Source: Ferruginibacter sp. (GTDB taxonomy: Bacteria > Bacteroidota > Bacteroidia > Chitinophagales > Chitinophagaceae). From it: a DNA stretch of 64,000 nucleotides. Both the position numbers and the translations under genes were made by a program. The first letter of the stretch is position 1. Each line of letters starts with the position of its first letter. The DNA is taken from NCBI GenBank assembly GCA_014379905.1, contig JACMKX010000091.1:1-64000 (forward strand), read 5' to 3'. Of the stretch, positions 52,873 to 62,034 are shown one piece after another. The notes below the pieces were generated by a model. The model searched no databases. It was not told the origin of the DNA and saw nothing but the letters and a program-made list of their open reading frames with translations.

Positions 52873-54180
52873 TTATTCGGAGAATACGGGTGCAGGTGGA
52901 CAGCAACGATACTCTTGTGATTTTTCCATGAGTTCTATTTGTTTACGCAGCAGATCATTTTCCAGTTGCATTCTTTCTTTCTGCAATGGTTCGCATACAT
53001 CACAATCATCCAGGCAACCTTTTACAATAATGCCGGGTGTTGGCAGCGAGAATTCCATTTCAAATTCTATCTTTCTTTTTGTTTCCGGTGCAACATTGCC
53101 TGCTTTATCAATCAGGCTTTTCGCCATCAGTTGTTCATCCACCTCTTTTAAAGCTTTTACACGGGTTTCTCCGTCAATGGCTATACCTAAACCTGCTTCG
53201 CTGTTTGTTACTACCCTGTTTAACAGGGGGGCAGTATTAAAAGCAGACAATACCGCAGCATCGGGATTAATATTGGCAATAGCAGCATTAGCAACAACAG
53301 CTCTCCTCAATGTAGCGGTAGCGGGCATATCCTGGGGCACCAGCGCAATAGGGATTTTTCTTTTACCTGGCTGCAATACCCCTCCAATAGGAGCATTGTC
53401 ATCCAACACCCTTCTTTCAATAGAAACCAACTCAAATTTTATTTTTTGTTTTTTGTTGAGCCGGTAAAACATGTAGGTAACAGCGTGGCATTTGTTATAA
53501 TTGCTAAATTCCCGGGATGATGCTTCAAAATGGTCTTCCGATTCACCTTCAATGTGTGTGCGGCTGCTTACTTCGCCAACAGAAACGGCGTGTGCTTTAC
53601 GGGTTGCACTCACGGCCTGCGTTGCAGCACTTTCCATGTGCGACTTTTGCTGGTTTAAATAATCGGCAACCGAATGATTGTTATGACTTCCGTTGGCATT
53701 GGTGCTGGCACTTGCACTCAAACTAAAAATGCCGATGCTGCCCTCTGCATCGCCGTGAAAGTCCCACTGCCCTTCGGAAGAACTTTCTGCATGACCTGAT
53801 TGTGCCGCAGATGCATCCGCCATATACTTTTGCGTGGCAGTCATGTAATATTGTTCTTCAGAGATCTGCTCGCTCCTGTAACTTAGTTTGGATTCACTGT
53901 CGTAGGTAAAACGACTTCTCCTGTCGGTGGTTGATAAGCGAACTTTTTCGCCGGGTAACAGTGTGGTGCTGTAAGCGGGATCTCCCAAAGTAAGGCCCAA
54001 TGTGCATCGGGAAAATTTAAAGTGAAGGATCACTTCAACCATTATACGTCTGCGGTTGGATCCGGGAATGGTTGTGGGGTAGGTTAATACCCTGCTGAAA
54101 TTAATAATGTCACAATGATCATCTTTGATCAGTGTGGGGCAGCAGGGAATGCCTGCCTCGTTTTCATTAGTGTTAGCCAT
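52873..54180 (-). CDS. Protein of unknown function, first gene of the four-gene cluster
   Basis: 435 residues, no signal peptide. Order seen: an N-terminal domain with paired Cys (GIPCCPTLIKDDHCD) and a strand-rich LTLGDPAYSTTLLPGEKVRL; a Ser/Ala/Gly-rich middle (about 115-170: SASASTNANGSHNN); a segment SVGEVSSRTHIEGESEDHFE, then CHAVTYMFYRLNKKQKIKFE; and a C-terminal coiled coil (LQKERMQLENDLLRKQIELM) ending in CCPPAP. No family recognised. The middle looks flexible, as if for assembly. Divergent from nadB. Confidence 0.7.
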   Translation of the reverse strand: MANTNENEAGIPCCPTLIKDDHCDIINFSRVLTYPTTIPGSNRRRIMVEVILHFKFSRCTLGLTLGDPAYSTTLLPGEKVRLSTTDRRSRFTYDSESKLSYRSEQISEEQYYMTATQKYMADASAAQSGHAESSSEGQWDFHGDAEGSIGIFSLSASASTNANGSHNNHSVADYLNQQKSHMESAATQAVSATRKAHAVSVGEVSSRTHIEGESEDHFEASSREFSNYNKCHAVTYMFYRLNKKQKIKFELVSIERRVLDDNAPIGGVLQPGKRKIPIALVPQDMPATATLRRAVVANAAIANINPDAAVLSAFNTAPLLNRVVTNSEAGLGIAIDGETRVKALKEVDEQLMAKSLIDKAGNVAPETKRKIEFEMEFSLPTPGIIVKGCLDDCDVCEPLQKERMQLENDLLRKQIELMEKSQEYRCCPPAPVFSE

Positions 54181-54479
54181 AACAGGTGTTTTTTGATGTT
54201 ATATAAAATAGTTTTGGTTAGCAACGGCACGACAATTGTTTATCAACCCCGGCGGGTCAAGGCAATTATTTTGTCCATTATTTGTTTGGGCTTCTCAAAA
54301 AGAAATTGGGTACGGAAAGGGAGTTGAAAGGGCAATAGTAAAACAGCAGTTAACTTTCACAAACATAAAATGAAAAAATAAAATCTGCAATACGCAATTG
54401 TGGTATTTTTTATTTTTGATTATGGAGAACCGTTGAAAATTATCAGTTAATTTTAATACTCAGGTAATTATAAAAATTT
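54181..54479. other. Divergent intergenic region, no gene seen
   Basis: 299 bases between the unknown cluster and nadB. It must hold both promoters. I see no convincing TAnnTTTG pair and no frame with family features. Confidence 0.5.
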
Positions 54480-56084
54480 ATGCAGACAGATATTTTGGTG
54501 ATTGGTTCGGGTATTGCAGGTTTAACCTATGCTTTAAAAATTGCCCAGGAATGCCCGGATAAAAAAGTGACTATTCTTACTAAAACCCAAAGTGATGAAA
54601 CCAATACAAAGTATGCCCAGGGCGGCATTGCGGGTGTGATGGATACCGAGCAGGATAGCTTTTTTAAACATATTGAAGATACACTGATAGCTGGTGATGG
54701 TTTGTGTAATGAGAAGATAGTAGAAATTGTGGTGAAAGAAGGTGTTGACAGGATAAATGAATTAATAAAATGGGGAGCAATGTTTGATAAAGAGCCTGAT
54801 GGTGATTATAAATTAGGAAAAGAAGGTGGGCACAGCGAATTCAGGATACTGCATCACAAAGATATTACAGGAAAGGAAATGGAAAGAGCCTTGCTGGAAG
54901 CTATTAAAAATGCGAAAAACATTGAGCTCATCAGTCATTGTTTTGTGATCGATATCATCACACAGCATCACCTGGGTTTTCTCGTAACAAAATCAACTCC
55001 GGATATTGAATGTTATGGTGTGTATGTACTCAATCTTAATAATAATAAGATCGAAAAAATAATTGCCAACGTAACCTTACTGGCAACAGGTGGGAATGGA
55101 CAAGTATACCGTACTACTACCAACCCTGCAATAGCAACGGGTGATGGGGTGGCTATGGTTTACCGGGCCAAGGGACGAATTGAAAATATGGAGTTCATCC
55201 AGTTTCATCCCACTGCATTGTATGAAGCAGGTGTTCGGGGACAATCTTTTTTAATAACAGAGGCTGTGAGGGGCGACGGCGGCATTTTGCGCAATGCAAA
55301 TGGCGAAGCTTTTATGGGAAAATATGATGAAAGAAAGGACCTGGCGCCGAGGGATATTGTGGCAAGAGCAATTGACAACGAAATGAAAGTTAATGGTACC
55401 GAATTCGTTTACCTGGATTGCAGGCATATGGACCAGGCAAAATTCCTGGAACATTTTCCAAACATTCATGAAAAATGCCTGAGTGCGGGTGTAGATGTTT
55501 CAAAAGATATGATTCCTGTATCGCCGGCGGCACATTACAGTTGCGGAGGTGTGAAAACAGATGAGTGGGCACGCACTTCCATTCATGGTTTGTATGCAGC
55601 GGGCGAGTGTGCCAGTACCGGGTTGCATGGTGCCAACAGGCTTGCCAGTAATTCTTTGCTGGAGGCCATGGTTTTTGCACACAGGGCATTTAAACATAGT
55701 CTTGATCATTTAAAGCAACCCCGTGAAAATGTTCACGATCGCATCCCCGACTGGAATGCGGACGGAACAACAGCGCCTACAGAAATGATCCTTATCACGC
55801 AAAGCCTAAAAGAATTAAAGCTGGCTATGAGTGATTATGTGGGCATTGTTCGTAACAACGAGCGTTTAAAAAGAGCCAACCGCAGGCTCGATCTTTTACA
55901 TGAGGAAACAGAAAACCTGTACGAAAGAACCGAAGTATCGCCCCAGCTTTGCCAGGTGAGGAATATGATCACTGTGGCGTATCTTATTGTAAAGAGTGCG
56001 GAGTTAAGAAAGGAAAGCCGTGGCCTGCATTACAATACCGATTACCTGGAAAGGAGTGCTATTTTACAAAATACAATATTGTAA
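54480..56084 (+). CDS. nadB: L-aspartate oxidase
   Basis: 534 residues. The FAD Rossmann motif is VIGSGIAGLTYAL at the N-terminus. The succinate dehydrogenase/NadB family marks follow: TKYAQGGIAGVMD, EGGHSEFRILHHKD, MEFIQFHPTALYE, REIVARAID-like APRDIVARAID, and PAAHYSCGGVKTDE with GLYAAGECASTGLHGANRLA. It oxidises aspartate to iminoaspartate, the first step of NAD synthesis. No nadA or nadC lies in the window. Confidence 0.95.
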   Translation: MQTDILVIGSGIAGLTYALKIAQECPDKKVTILTKTQSDETNTKYAQGGIAGVMDTEQDSFFKHIEDTLIAGDGLCNEKIVEIVVKEGVDRINELIKWGAMFDKEPDGDYKLGKEGGHSEFRILHHKDITGKEMERALLEAIKNAKNIELISHCFVIDIITQHHLGFLVTKSTPDIECYGVYVLNLNNNKIEKIIANVTLLATGGNGQVYRTTTNPAIATGDGVAMVYRAKGRIENMEFIQFHPTALYEAGVRGQSFLITEAVRGDGGILRNANGEAFMGKYDERKDLAPRDIVARAIDNEMKVNGTEFVYLDCRHMDQAKFLEHFPNIHEKCLSAGVDVSKDMIPVSPAAHYSCGGVKTDEWARTSIHGLYAAGECASTGLHGANRLASNSLLEAMVFAHRAFKHSLDHLKQPRENVHDRIPDWNADGTTAPTEMILITQSLKELKLAMSDYVGIVRNNERLKRANRRLDLLHEETENLYERTEVSPQLCQVRNMITVAYLIVKSAELRKESRGLHYNTDYLERSAILQNTIL

Positions 56085-56114
56085 TGCTGTTATCTTTGCA
56101 TAATAACTTTTGGC

Positions 56115-57017
56115 ATGTACTATATCCTTTACGGCTTTTTATACCTTATTTCTCTTATTCCTTTTTTTATATTGTATCGCATAGGCGATGGCATCTATTT
56201 TATCCTGTATCATATTGCCGGCTATAGAAAAAAAGTGGTGATGGATAACCTTGCCATTGCTTTCCCGGAAAAAACCGAAAAGGAAAGAATAAATATTGCA
56301 AAACAATTCTATAAAAACCTGATCGATACTTTTTTGGAGTCTGTTAAAATGCTCAGCATAAGTGCTAAAACATTTGCCAAAAGAGGGCAAATGGATTTTA
56401 CTGAAATAAATAAACTGATTGCTAAAGGGAAAAATTTACAAATGCACAGTGGTCACCAGATGAACTGGGAATACGGGCATTGGGCTGTTGCCACGCAAAT
56501 AAGTATTCCATGGGTAGGCGTATACAAAAAAATTGGCAGTGCAGCGGTTGACAGGCTTTTCAGGAAATTAAGAGGTATCGGGCCTACCGTGCTGGTAGGC
56601 GTTCATGAATTTAAAAGCAGGGCACATACTGTATTTAACAGTCAGTTTGCACTGGGGCTTATTGCAGATCAAAATGCTACGAATTCTGCCACCGGCTATT
56701 GGCTTAATTTTTTCGGAAAGCCGGTACCTTTTGTAACTGGTCCGGATAAAGGCGCAATCAAAAATAACCCCGCTATTATTTTTGTAAAATTCATCAAATT
56801 AAAAAGAGGTTATTACCGGTTTGAGCCAACAGTGGTAGCCGAAGAAGGCGCCCAATTCAGAGAAGGGGAACTTACCCGCATTTACAGGGATTTTTTGGAA
56901 AAAACAATAAGGGAAGACCCGGCTAATTATTTATGGACTCACCGAAGGTGGCGAAAACAATACAAACCGGAATATGAAAGCAGGTGGATTGATAATGTAT
57001 CACCATTACATACTTAA
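56115..57017 (+). CDS. Lipid A biosynthesis acyltransferase (LpxL/HtrB family)
   Basis: 300 residues. An N-terminal membrane segment (LYGFLYLISLIPFFILY) precedes the acyltransferase core with the HX4E catalytic motif at H114-QMNW-E119 and a downstream ADQNATNSATGYWLNFFGKP block. It transfers a fatty acyl chain from ACP to lipid A precursors at the inner membrane. It starts 30 bases after nadB and probably shares its transcript. Close to LpxL type, but which acyl position it serves cannot be told. Confidence 0.88.
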   Translation: MYYILYGFLYLISLIPFFILYRIGDGIYFILYHIAGYRKKVVMDNLAIAFPEKTEKERINIAKQFYKNLIDTFLESVKMLSISAKTFAKRGQMDFTEINKLIAKGKNLQMHSGHQMNWEYGHWAVATQISIPWVGVYKKIGSAAVDRLFRKLRGIGPTVLVGVHEFKSRAHTVFNSQFALGLIADQNATNSATGYWLNFFGKPVPFVTGPDKGAIKNNPAIIFVKFIKLKRGYYRFEPTVVAEEGAQFREGELTRIYRDFLEKTIREDPANYLWTHRRWRKQYKPEYESRWIDNVSPLHT

Positions 57018-57342
57018 TTATAGGGGAACGGTGTAAAAAGATCTTAACGGGATTAAAAACGGGCTTCTTCGGTCTAAGCTTAAAGTACGGATTAAAAACG
57101 AGTCATTATTTATATGTAATGGTGATAAACTATCAAAGAACTAAATGAACTGTTTAATCGCAAACCACCAGCTCATTGTAAAACAAAGATGAGCACATCG
57201 TCTTTCAAAAAGCATAGGAAAAAGCCTGATAAAAAATAGGAAAAACACCCTTTTTTAAGATAAATGGTTCATAATTAACGTACTTAGCTACAGTTTTTAT
57301 ATATTGTTTTCAATTCTTTTAGTAACTCCTAAACTCATTATC
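57018..57342. other. Intergenic region with a 12-base direct repeat
   Basis: No gene seen. GGATTAAAAACG occurs twice (57052-57063 and 57090-57101), 38 bases apart. The region leads into the lipoprotein/two-component locus, so the repeat could be a regulator site. Confidence 0.4.
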
Positions 57343-57900
57343 ATGCTAAAATCCTTTATTCAATCCCTGCTTGGATTATGTGTTGTTGTATCACTATTTT
57401 CAGGTTGCGCTGAAAATTCCGGTAAACAATTCTCTACAAAACAAGATTCCTTAACTTTCGCCAGGGCTGTAATGGAAACATATGGTCCTGAACAGCCGGA
57501 TGCTGTTCGTTATGATACAGTTCCGCCTGTAAAAGGAAGAAATTTCCAGACGGACCCGGATGGTGGAATACAACCAATAGATTGGTCAACTGTTTTACTA
57601 TACCAGTCTAATTATGATAAAGATCCCCAGATCAAATCTCCCCAGGGAATTTTTTACCAGGGCTTCTCGGTAGATTCTGCAGCTTACAAAGCTATCATTA
57701 CAACAGCTTCCATAAAAGGATTGTACCTGAGGCTGGGTAAAAAACCAGACGGTTCCTATACTATCATGATATTAGGGTTGGATGCCAATGGAAATGTTAT
57801 GGGTGGAAATAAAGCCAATAAAGCGGATGGCGGACCTAATGATGACACCAATTGGGATAATACTTTTCCATGCCCGGAAAATTGCCCAATGGAACCGTAG
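57343..57900 (+). CDS. Lipoprotein of unknown function
   Basis: 185 residues from the ATG at 57343; the TTG-like earlier start at 57304 only adds a non-signal stretch. Signal peptide MLKSFIQSLLGLCVVVSLF with lipobox LFSGC. The mature part is soluble (FARAVMETYGPEQPDAVRYD, IITTASIKGLYLRLGKKPDG) and ends in a CPENCP motif. No family recognised. It is the first gene of a four-gene run ending in a kinase and a response regulator, and could be the sensor input. Confidence 0.65.
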   Translation: MLKSFIQSLLGLCVVVSLFSGCAENSGKQFSTKQDSLTFARAVMETYGPEQPDAVRYDTVPPVKGRNFQTDPDGGIQPIDWSTVLLYQSNYDKDPQIKSPQGIFYQGFSVDSAAYKAIITTASIKGLYLRLGKKPDGSYTIMILGLDANGNVMGGNKANKADGGPNDDTNWDNTFPCPENCPMEP

Positions 57901-57917
57901 CACTAATTAATTGTGAT

Positions 57918-58562
57918 ATGTCTGTCTCAGCTTACTTTTATATACAAATTACGATCACTTTCCTGGCGGCTTTAACCGGGATCTTAAATTACAGGAAAAG
58001 GAATAAAACACTATTGCCTGTAGTGATCGTATTGATAGCTGTTTTTCTGCAGGCTGTTATAGCTTTTTTAATGGGAAAATACCTGCGAAACAATTTACCC
58101 GTGGATCATTTTATCACTCCGGTGATGCTGGGAGGCTGGGGCTTTTTCTTCAGCCAGGCACTGGAAGATCCACGGGTTAAAAAGTTTGCATTATGGGCTA
58201 CTGTCTTTCTTATTGCTTGTTCCATTGTCAACACATTGCTAACGGGTTTTAATGTAAGTCCGTGGATTGTAATGCGGGCCGTTACGATTTTTAATTTCAT
58301 CCTTGGCGGACTTTTATTGATGCAAACACTTGACCTATCTTCCAAAGAAAATATTTTTACCAATAGTTTTTTCCTGATCGCCCTTGCAGTAGTATGGTTT
58401 AACATGATCTCTTCTTTAAATTTTTTCCTGTATGATTTTATGAAAGTGCATAAACCTGCCCGCCAGATTATCAACCAAATCCATTGGTATTCTAATTATA
58501 TTTATTACAGTATTTTATTACTGGCCATGCTTTTTCAAAAAAAATTAAATAAAGATGTCTGA
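57918..58562 (+). CDS. Seven-helix membrane protein of unknown function
   Basis: 214 residues from the ATG at 57918. Seven hydrophobic segments can be counted (for example ITITFLAALTGILNY, VIVLIAVFLQAVIAFL, ALWATVFLIACSIVN, FFLIALAVVWFNMISSLNFF). Its stop codon lies inside the start of the kinase gene (eight-base overlap), so it is coupled to it. It is likely a membrane sensor or partner of the kinase. The kinase itself has one helix only. Confidence 0.7.
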   Translation: MSVSAYFYIQITITFLAALTGILNYRKRNKTLLPVVIVLIAVFLQAVIAFLMGKYLRNNLPVDHFITPVMLGGWGFFFSQALEDPRVKKFALWATVFLIACSIVNTLLTGFNVSPWIVMRAVTIFNFILGGLLLMQTLDLSSKENIFTNSFFLIALAVVWFNMISSLNFFLYDFMKVHKPARQIINQIHWYSNYIYYSILLLAMLFQKKLNKDV

Positions 58563-59337
58563 AGAAATAGCAAAGGATCTCATTAATGCTGTGTTAGGAT
58601 TTCTGATCTTATTGTTGACGATATTTTTCATTGTAATCTTACTGGCTATTCGTTACAGGAGAAAAAAACGGGAAAATGAAGAATTGCGTTCCCAGTTTTC
58701 GGAACAATTATTACAATCACAACTTGAGATCAAAGAAGAAACGCTACAACATGTATCAAGAGAACTGCATGATAATATAGGGCAGATAGCTTCACTTGTA
58801 AAAATAAACCTTAATACTATTAAGCTAGAAGATGCAGCCAAAGCGGCTTCTAAACTGGAGAATACCAAAGAACTGGTAAAACAGTTAATGACTGATATTA
58901 AATTACTTTCTACCAGTCTTAACGGAGATAAAGTGACAAGAGTGGGGCTTTTCAACGCTTTGCAAAATGAAGCAGACAAGATCACTAAAACGGGTGCCTT
59001 TGCTTCCCGTTTTACACAGCATGATAATATACCTCCCGTAAATGATGAAAAATCTATCATTATTTATCGTATGACGCAGGAAATTTTGAATAATGCCATG
59101 AAGCATTCTGAAGCAACAGAAATTAATATTGATGCTTACTACCGGCAAAATAGCTTTATTTTGTCGGTGAGTGATAACGGCAAAGGATTTGATATTGCCG
59201 AAAAACTGGCGGATGAAAAAGATACCGGGAATGGGTTGGTTAATCTCCAGCAAAGAGCTAAAGTGATCCAGGCAACGGTAGATTTTCAATCATCCATTGG
59301 AAAAGGAACCATTACTACAATAAAAACATTACTCTAA
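58555..59337 (+). CDS. NarL-type sensor histidine kinase
   Basis: 260 residues. One N-terminal membrane helix (ILLLTIFFIVILLAI), a coiled linker, then the HisKA_3-like motif SRELHDNIGQIAS with H72, and an HATPase (MTQEILNNAMKHSEATEINI, DNGKGFDIAEK, GNGLVNLQQRAKVI). It has no extracytoplasmic sensor domain, so signal input probably comes through the coupled seven-helix protein and lipoprotein. The response regulator starts four bases downstream. Confidence 0.9.
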   Translation: MSEEIAKDLINAVLGFLILLLTIFFIVILLAIRYRRKKRENEELRSQFSEQLLQSQLEIKEETLQHVSRELHDNIGQIASLVKINLNTIKLEDAAKAASKLENTKELVKQLMTDIKLLSTSLNGDKVTRVGLFNALQNEADKITKTGAFASRFTQHDNIPPVNDEKSIIIYRMTQEILNNAMKHSEATEINIDAYYRQNSFILSVSDNGKGFDIAEKLADEKDTGNGLVNLQQRAKVIQATVDFQSSIGKGTITTIKTLL

Positions 59338-59340
59338 ATA

Positions 59341-60000
59341 ATGCAGAAGGACTTACAGAAAATATCTATTGCCCTTGTTGACGACCATAAATTATTTCGC
59401 AAAGGATTATTGGGACTGATTGAAATGGTAGATAACAATATTGATATTTTATTTGAAGCTGACAATGGGATTGACATGCAGAAGAAGCTGGTGCCGGATA
59501 ACTTACCAGATATTATTTTGATGGATATCAACATGCCCGACATGGATGGCTTTGAATCTGCAGCCTGGCTCAATAAAAACCATCCAACAATAAATGTATT
59601 GGTGGTGTCAATGGTAGAAAATGAAGAAAGTATCATCAGGATGCTGAAATTGAAAGTAAAAGGGTATTTATCAAAAGATGTAGAACCAGCCGAACTGGGC
59701 GCCGCTCTGAATGCCATTATGAGCAAGGGGTTTTATTATACGGATTTTATAACCGGCAAACTCGTACATACATTGCAGAACGAGCACGAAAAAGAATCGC
59801 TTGTTACATTAAATGAAAAAGAAAAAAAATTCATCCAGCTGGCCTGCTCTGAACTTACCTATAATGATATTGCAGGAGAAATGTTTGTAAGCCCTAAAAC
59901 AATCGATGGTTACCGCAATAATCTTTTTGAAAAACTTACTGTAAAAAGCCGTGTAGGACTTGCTTTGTACGCTGTTAAACACGGGCTGGTTAAATTATAA
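59341..60000 (+). CDS. NarL/LuxR-family response regulator
   Basis: 219 residues. The receiver domain has DD at 14-15, phosphoacceptor D62 in IILMDINMPDMDG and the S/T and K positions in VLVVSMVE and GYLSKDVEP. The C-terminal LuxR-type HTH covers about 152-215 (ELTYNDIAGEMFVSPKTIDG, YRNNLFEKL). Partner of the kinase just upstream. Confidence 0.92.
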   Translation: MQKDLQKISIALVDDHKLFRKGLLGLIEMVDNNIDILFEADNGIDMQKKLVPDNLPDIILMDINMPDMDGFESAAWLNKNHPTINVLVVSMVENEESIIRMLKLKVKGYLSKDVEPAELGAALNAIMSKGFYYTDFITGKLVHTLQNEHEKESLVTLNEKEKKFIQLACSELTYNDIAGEMFVSPKTIDGYRNNLFEKLTVKSRVGLALYAVKHGLVKL

Positions 60001-60081
60001 TCGAAGCGTATAAACCGGAGATCAGAGATTAGTAGAATGCTAAGCTTTGTTAACTCTTACACTAATTAATAATTACTAAAC

Positions 60082-61485
60082 TTAATTAAGCACACTCGCC
60101 TCCTTAACAATTTTCGCTTTTTCCTGTTCTTTTATTTTCCCCCATCCGCCAACAACATTTCTTAAGTTATGTATGCCTTGTCTTTTCAGCAGCGAAGCAG
60201 CTATAACGCTCCTGTACCCACCGGCACAGTGAATATATAAGTTATCATTGTCTTCAAATTGTGCCAGTTCTGCAACATCTGTCATTTCATTCAAAGGTAA
60301 ATTAAGGGCATTTGCAAGGTGTCCGTCAGCAAATTCTGTTTCCCTGCGTACATCCACTACTTTTAAATTAGGGTCGTGCGGAATATCCATGATCAGTTCG
60401 TCAGCTTCCACATCAATAACCAGGTCTACCTTTTCTCCCGCTGTTTTCCAGGCTTCAAATCCGCCTTTTAAATAGCCTTCCATTTTATCAAAACCTACCC
60501 GGCTCAGGCGTATAATGGTTTCTTCTTCTTTGCCCGCAGGAGTAACTAAAATAATGGTTTTATCAAAAGGCAGGATACTGCCTGCCCATTCTGCAAAGCG
60601 ACCTTCTAATCCGATAAAAACCGAACCCGGTACAAAACCCTGGGTAAATTCATCTGCATGCCTGGTGTCCAGCACAAGTACATCTTCTTTTATTTTTTGC
60701 TTAAAATCAGTAACGGGCAAGGCTGTAGTGCCTTTTTTTACAACAGTTTCAATGGCCTCGTAACCCTGCTGGTTAATTTTTGCGTTGATAGGAAAATATC
60801 TTGGCGCTGCGCCCAACCCTTCCGTTACAGCTTTAATGAAAGCTTCCTTTGATTGTGCCTGTAAGGCATAATTGCTTTGTTTCTCTTCGCCCATCGTACT
60901 GTGCGTATTGGGCCCGAGGCTTTTGCCACAACTGCTGCCGGGGCCATGGGCAGGGTATACAATTACGTCATCTGCCAGCGGGAGCAATTTGGTTTGAATG
61001 GTTTCATACATAATAGCAGCCAGTTCTTCGCTGCTCATATCTCCACTGCTAAGATCGGGGCGGCCAACATCGCCTACAAATAAAGTATCACCGCTAAACA
61101 GCGCATGAGCTTTGTTGTTTTCATCTTTCAATAAATAGCAACTGCTTTCCAGGGTATGGCCTGGTGTGTGCAGTACTTCCAGGCTAATATTGCCCATTTT
61201 AAATACCTCACCATCTGCAGCATTGTGTACTTTAAAATTAGTTTTAGCCCCGGGTCCATAAACAATGGGTGCGCCTGTTTTTTTGCTAAGGTCTAAATGG
61301 CCGCTTACAAAATCGGCATGAAAATGCGTTTCAAAAATATATTTGATAGTGGTATTCCTTTCCTTCGCCAACTGAATATAGGCTTCAATATCTCTCAGTG
61401 GGTCTATTATAGCCGCTTCTCCATTGCTTTCAATATAGTATGCTGCCTCACTAAGGCAATTGGTATAAAGCTGTTGTATATACAT
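60082..61485 (-). CDS. Metallo-beta-lactamase-fold / rhodanese protein (persulfide dioxygenase-like)
   Basis: 467 residues from the ATG at 61485 (MYIQQLYTNCLSEAAYYIES). The MBL part has THFHADFVSGH (H54, H56, D58, H63), TPGHTLESSCY and LFSGDTLFVGDVGRPDL, as in ETHE1-like persulfide dioxygenases. Two rhodanese domains follow. In the first, the catalytic loop reads VTPAGKEEE and lacks the Cys; in the second it is HCAGGYRS with the Cys present. It likely oxidises glutathione or other persulfides and moves sulfur. An ArsR-type regulator gene lies directly upstream on the same strand. Confidence 0.9.
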   Translation of the reverse strand: MYIQQLYTNCLSEAAYYIESNGEAAIIDPLRDIEAYIQLAKERNTTIKYIFETHFHADFVSGHLDLSKKTGAPIVYGPGAKTNFKVHNAADGEVFKMGNISLEVLHTPGHTLESSCYLLKDENNKAHALFSGDTLFVGDVGRPDLSSGDMSSEELAAIMYETIQTKLLPLADDVIVYPAHGPGSSCGKSLGPNTHSTMGEEKQSNYALQAQSKEAFIKAVTEGLGAAPRYFPINAKINQQGYEAIETVVKKGTTALPVTDFKQKIKEDVLVLDTRHADEFTQGFVPGSVFIGLEGRFAEWAGSILPFDKTIILVTPAGKEEETIIRLSRVGFDKMEGYLKGGFEAWKTAGEKVDLVIDVEADELIMDIPHDPNLKVVDVRRETEFADGHLANALNLPLNEMTDVAELAQFEDNDNLYIHCAGGYRSVIAASLLKRQGIHNLRNVVGGWGKIKEQEKAKIVKEASVLN

Positions 61486-61517
61486 AGTATAATTGTTGAA
61501 CTGCAAATTTAAAAATA

Positions 61518-61546
61518 AAAAAGCGGATGAAACTCACCCGCTTTTT
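61518..61546 (-). terminator. Hairpin terminator between ArsR gene and MBL/rhodanese gene
   Basis: Perfect stem AAAAAGCGG/CCGCTTTTT with an 11-base loop; on the minus strand it is followed by a T-rich run. The two genes therefore have separate transcripts despite their order. Confidence 0.85.
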
Positions 61547-61569
61547 CGAAATAAGGTATTCCTTAAAAA

Positions 61570-61920
61570 TTAAGAAACAAGTTGATCAACAACACCGTTG
61601 ATCTCATCTATACGCTTGTAATTAACAGTGTAATAGATGAATTTGCCATCCCGCTGCGTGATAACGATACCCGCTCTGCGTAAAATAGCCAAATGTTGTG
61701 ATGCTACAGACTGCTCCAGACGAAGACGCACATAAATTTCAGTTACAGTTATCTTTTTTTCTGTTTCAATCAGGGTTAAGATCTGTTGTCTAAGTTTGTG
61801 ATTCAATGCCCTCAATACCAACGCCGCTTTTTTCAGATTGTGGTAGTTGATTTTTAGAGTGTCTGGTGTTTCACTTGCAGGTACAGAAACCTGCTCGTTT
61901 GATAGAGTTGCTACCGACAT
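61570..61920 (-). CDS. ArsR-family winged-helix repressor
   Basis: 116 residues. The winged helix runs from about residue 35: LRALNHKLRQQILTLIETEK, ITVTEIYVRLRLEQSVASQH recognition helix, and the wing RDGKFIYYTVN. There is no Cys at all, so it is neither a Cys-based metal sensor nor a BigR/SqrR-type thiol sensor. The next gene on the strand is the MBL/rhodanese protein, its plausible target, but a terminator separates them. Confidence 0.88.
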   Translation of the reverse strand: MSVATLSNEQVSVPASETPDTLKINYHNLKKAALVLRALNHKLRQQILTLIETEKKITVTEIYVRLRLEQSVASQHLAILRRAGIVITQRDGKFIYYTVNYKRIDEINGVVDQLVS

Positions 61921-62034
61921 AGGAGAAAATTTTAAAAATGCTTGAACAAATAATTAATATGCAAATATACGCATGATTAAATATTTATTATTTTTAAGGA
62001 TTGTTAAAAATACCAGTTCTGGAAAGATTGTAGA

